Source: Caldisericia bacterium (lineage in GTDB: Bacteria > Caldisericota > Caldisericia > UBA6126 > JAGPKI01). Taken from it: a DNA stretch of 7,990 bases. This document shows, piece after piece, positions 7,526-7,990 of this stretch. The DNA lies in assembly GCA_018054005.1 (NCBI GenBank), contig JAGPKI010000011.1:1-7990 (forward strand). Reading direction: 5' to 3'. A model generated the notes under the pieces. That model did no database searches, had not been told where the DNA came from, and was given only the letters and a program-made list of their open reading frames with translations. The position numbers and the translations under genes are program-made. How positions within the stretch are numbered: the first letter of the stretch is position 1; the number at the start of each line of letters is the position of its first letter.

Positions 7526-7553
7526 AATATAACTCTTTTAAATGGAACTTCAA
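7526..7553 (-). promoter_or_regulatory. Candidate sigma-70-type promoter for archease, giving a near-leaderless mRNA
   Basis: On the - strand, TTGAAG (7553-7548) and TATATT (7531-7526) are separated by 16 bases, matching 4/6 and 5/6 of the -35 and -10 consensus. The -10 box ends only 7 bases before the ATG, so transcription would start at or next to the start codon. This fits the absence of a clear ribosome site. The -35 box overlaps the left arm of the inverted repeat at 7533-7644. Confidence 0.45.
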
Positions 7554-7644
7554 TTCACCTTATTTAAGTTTAAGCGACTACTCTGGCGATCTATAAATTT
7601 ACTTAAATAACCAGTTGTGAATTGCAAATACGCTTCCATTAGAG
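7533..7644. repeat. Four-block inverted repeat upstream of archease
   Basis: Reading inwards, four blocks on the left are matched by exact reverse complements in the same nested order on the right: CTCT (7533-7536) with AGAG (7641-7644), AATGGAA (7541-7547) with TTCCATT (7634-7640), CAATTCAC (7551-7558) with GTGAATTG (7617-7624), and TTATTTAAGT (7560-7569) with ACTTAAATAA (7601-7610). That is 29 base pairs with unequal spacers and a 31-base centre (7570-7600). It could be an operator, a structured leader or the remnant of a small inverted-repeat element. Confidence 0.75.
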
Positions 7645-7681
7645 ATTAATAGTCAAAATAGTAAACTTGATGAATTTCTTT

Positions 7682-7718
7682 TTACAATTGTGAAAATGCT
7701 GTATTGTCTCACTTGTAA
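7682..7718. repeat. Imperfect hairpin in the intergenic region
   Basis: TTACAA (7682-7687) pairs with TTGTAA (7713-7718), and GTGA (7690-7693) with TCAC (7709-7712), with a two-base bulge on the left and a 15-base loop. No T-run follows, so it does not look like an intrinsic terminator. Confidence 0.5.
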
Positions 7719-7722
7719 TTAA

Positions 7723-7751
7723 GAATTGTATTTACTTACACAGTACAATTC
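7723..7751. repeat. 8-base-pair hairpin in the intergenic region
   Basis: GAATTGTA (7723-7730) is the exact reverse complement of TACAATTC (7744-7751), with a 13-base loop. It begins four bases after the preceding hairpin ends. AT-rich and without a T-run; function unknown. Confidence 0.5.
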
Positions 7752-7767
7752 CGCACTACCCCTTCTA

Positions 7768-7861
7768 TCATTCGAAGCGATTGCGGGAATCCAGACTATT
7801 CTTTTTATTACATAAGAAAAAGAGAAGAATGGATCCTCGATAAAAGATTTCGAGGATGACA
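7768..7861. repeat. Composite inverted-repeat element, copy 1
   Basis: The left half (7768-7794) is a 27-base sequence that recurs exactly at 7869-7895; its core is TTCGAAGCGATTGCGGG and it ends ATCCAG. The right half begins TGGAT and contains the perfect stem ATCCTCGA (7833-7840) / TCGAGGAT (7850-7857), then GACA. The halves face each other (TCAT...ATCCA / TGGAT...ATGA) around a purine/pyrimidine-biased insert of about 35 bases with its own ATTCTT/AAGAAT pairing. The layout resembles the ATTCCC/GGGAAT type of dispersed intergenic repeats seen in many bacteria. Confidence 0.75.
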
Positions 7862-7867
7862 GCGGCG

Positions 7868-7968
7868 GTCATTCGAAGCGATTGCGGGAATCCAGGAAGT
7901 ATTTATTACTTCTGTTAAAAGGAAGAAAAGAAGTAAACACTGGATCCCCAATCAATTTGGGGATGACA
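7868..7968. repeat. Composite inverted-repeat element, copy 2
   Basis: It starts GTCAT, carries the same exact 27-base left half as copy 1 (7869-7895, 101 bases further on), and ends with a right half CTGGAT followed by the perfect stem ATCCCCAA (7944-7951) / TTGGGGAT (7957-7964) and GACA. The outer ends GTCAT/ATGAC and inner ends ATCCAG/CTGGAT are inverted. The insert between the halves differs from that of copy 1 and holds its own stem, TTACTTCT (7906-7913) / AGAAGTAA (7929-7936). Confidence 0.78.
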
Positions 7969-7976
7969 AGTTACTC

Positions 7977-7990
7977 GATCCTCGATAAAA
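7977..7990. repeat. Start of a third repeat hairpin, cut by the window edge
   Basis: GATCCTCGATAAAA at the last 14 bases is identical to 7832-7845 in copy 1, that is, the left arm and start of the loop of its ATCCTCGA hairpin. It follows copy 2 by 8 bases, so the cluster continues beyond the window. Confidence 0.65.

Larger units (their letters stand above)
7519..7990. other. Gene-free intergenic region, rich in inverted repeats
   Basis: No convincing open reading frame lies in these 472 bases on either strand, and no tRNA or rRNA is recognised. The region holds, in order, the archease promoter candidate, a four-block inverted repeat, two short hairpins, two tandem composite inverted-repeat elements and the beginning of a third hairpin at the edge. 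The segment from about 7750 on looks richer in G and C than its surroundings. Confidence 0.75.

Noticed and set aside
7622..7650. Rightward promoter (TTGCAA, 17 bases, ATTAAT) in the right arm of the inverted repeat
   Set aside because: The -10 matches only 4 of 6, and no gene starts downstream within the window; not enough to call.
7768..7990. CRISPR array
   Set aside because: Repeat spacing is about 100 bases, only two full copies exist, and the units are pairs of inverted halves with hairpins rather than direct repeats with 30-40 base spacers; no cas genes are in the window.

Overview
The window comes from an AT-rich bacterium, probably an anaerobe living by fermentation. I infer this from a carbamate kinase and a formate-tetrahydrofolate ligase (two ATP-yielding enzymes of anaerobic amino-acid or purine breakdown), a large secreted subtilisin-like protease, and the tail of a copper-amine-oxidase-like stalk domain protein, a domain common in Clostridia and in deep-branching thermophilic anaerobes. 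The archease gene also fits a deep-branching or thermophilic lineage (Caldisericota-, Dictyoglomota- or Thermotogota-like, or a clostridium). I cannot place it to genus from sequence alone.

Layout. Positions 1-140 are the 3' end of a + strand gene for the stalk-domain protein. After a 60-base gap with a possible -10 box and a good ribosome site, four + strand genes are packed head to tail from 201 to 7134: a Memo-family protein (201-995), carbamate kinase arcC (1011-1946), formate-tetrahydrofolate ligase fhs (1943-3604, overlapping arcC by ATGA) and a 1174-residue exported S8 protease (3610-7134). Gaps are 15, -4 and 5 bases, so they are probably one operon. Facing them on the - strand is an archease gene (7105-7518), whose 3' end overlaps the protease gene by 30 bases. 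The remaining 472 bases (7519-7990) hold no gene that I can support. They are rich in inverted repeats: a four-block inverted repeat next to the archease start, two smaller hairpins, and two tandem copies of a composite inverted-repeat element with a third hairpin cut by the window edge.

How the genes may work together (inference). The protease would supply peptides. ArcC and Fhs each recover ATP from one-carbon end products, carbamoyl phosphate and formyl-tetrahydrofolate, such as arise from arginine, glycine, histidine or purine breakdown. The Memo protein has its conserved His/Cys metal-site residues, but its usual partners (AMMECR1-like protein and radical SAM protein) are not present, so its role in this operon is open. 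Archease acts on RNA ligation with RtcB and is a separate transcription unit; rtcB is not in the window.

Most unusual points: the Fhs departs from otherwise very conserved family motifs, and one of these changes lies in a perfect 20-base palindrome over the P-loop codons; the protease carries a duplicated module of beta-domains plus a ThuA/glutamine-amidotransferase-like fold; and the 3' intergenic region holds the structured repeats.
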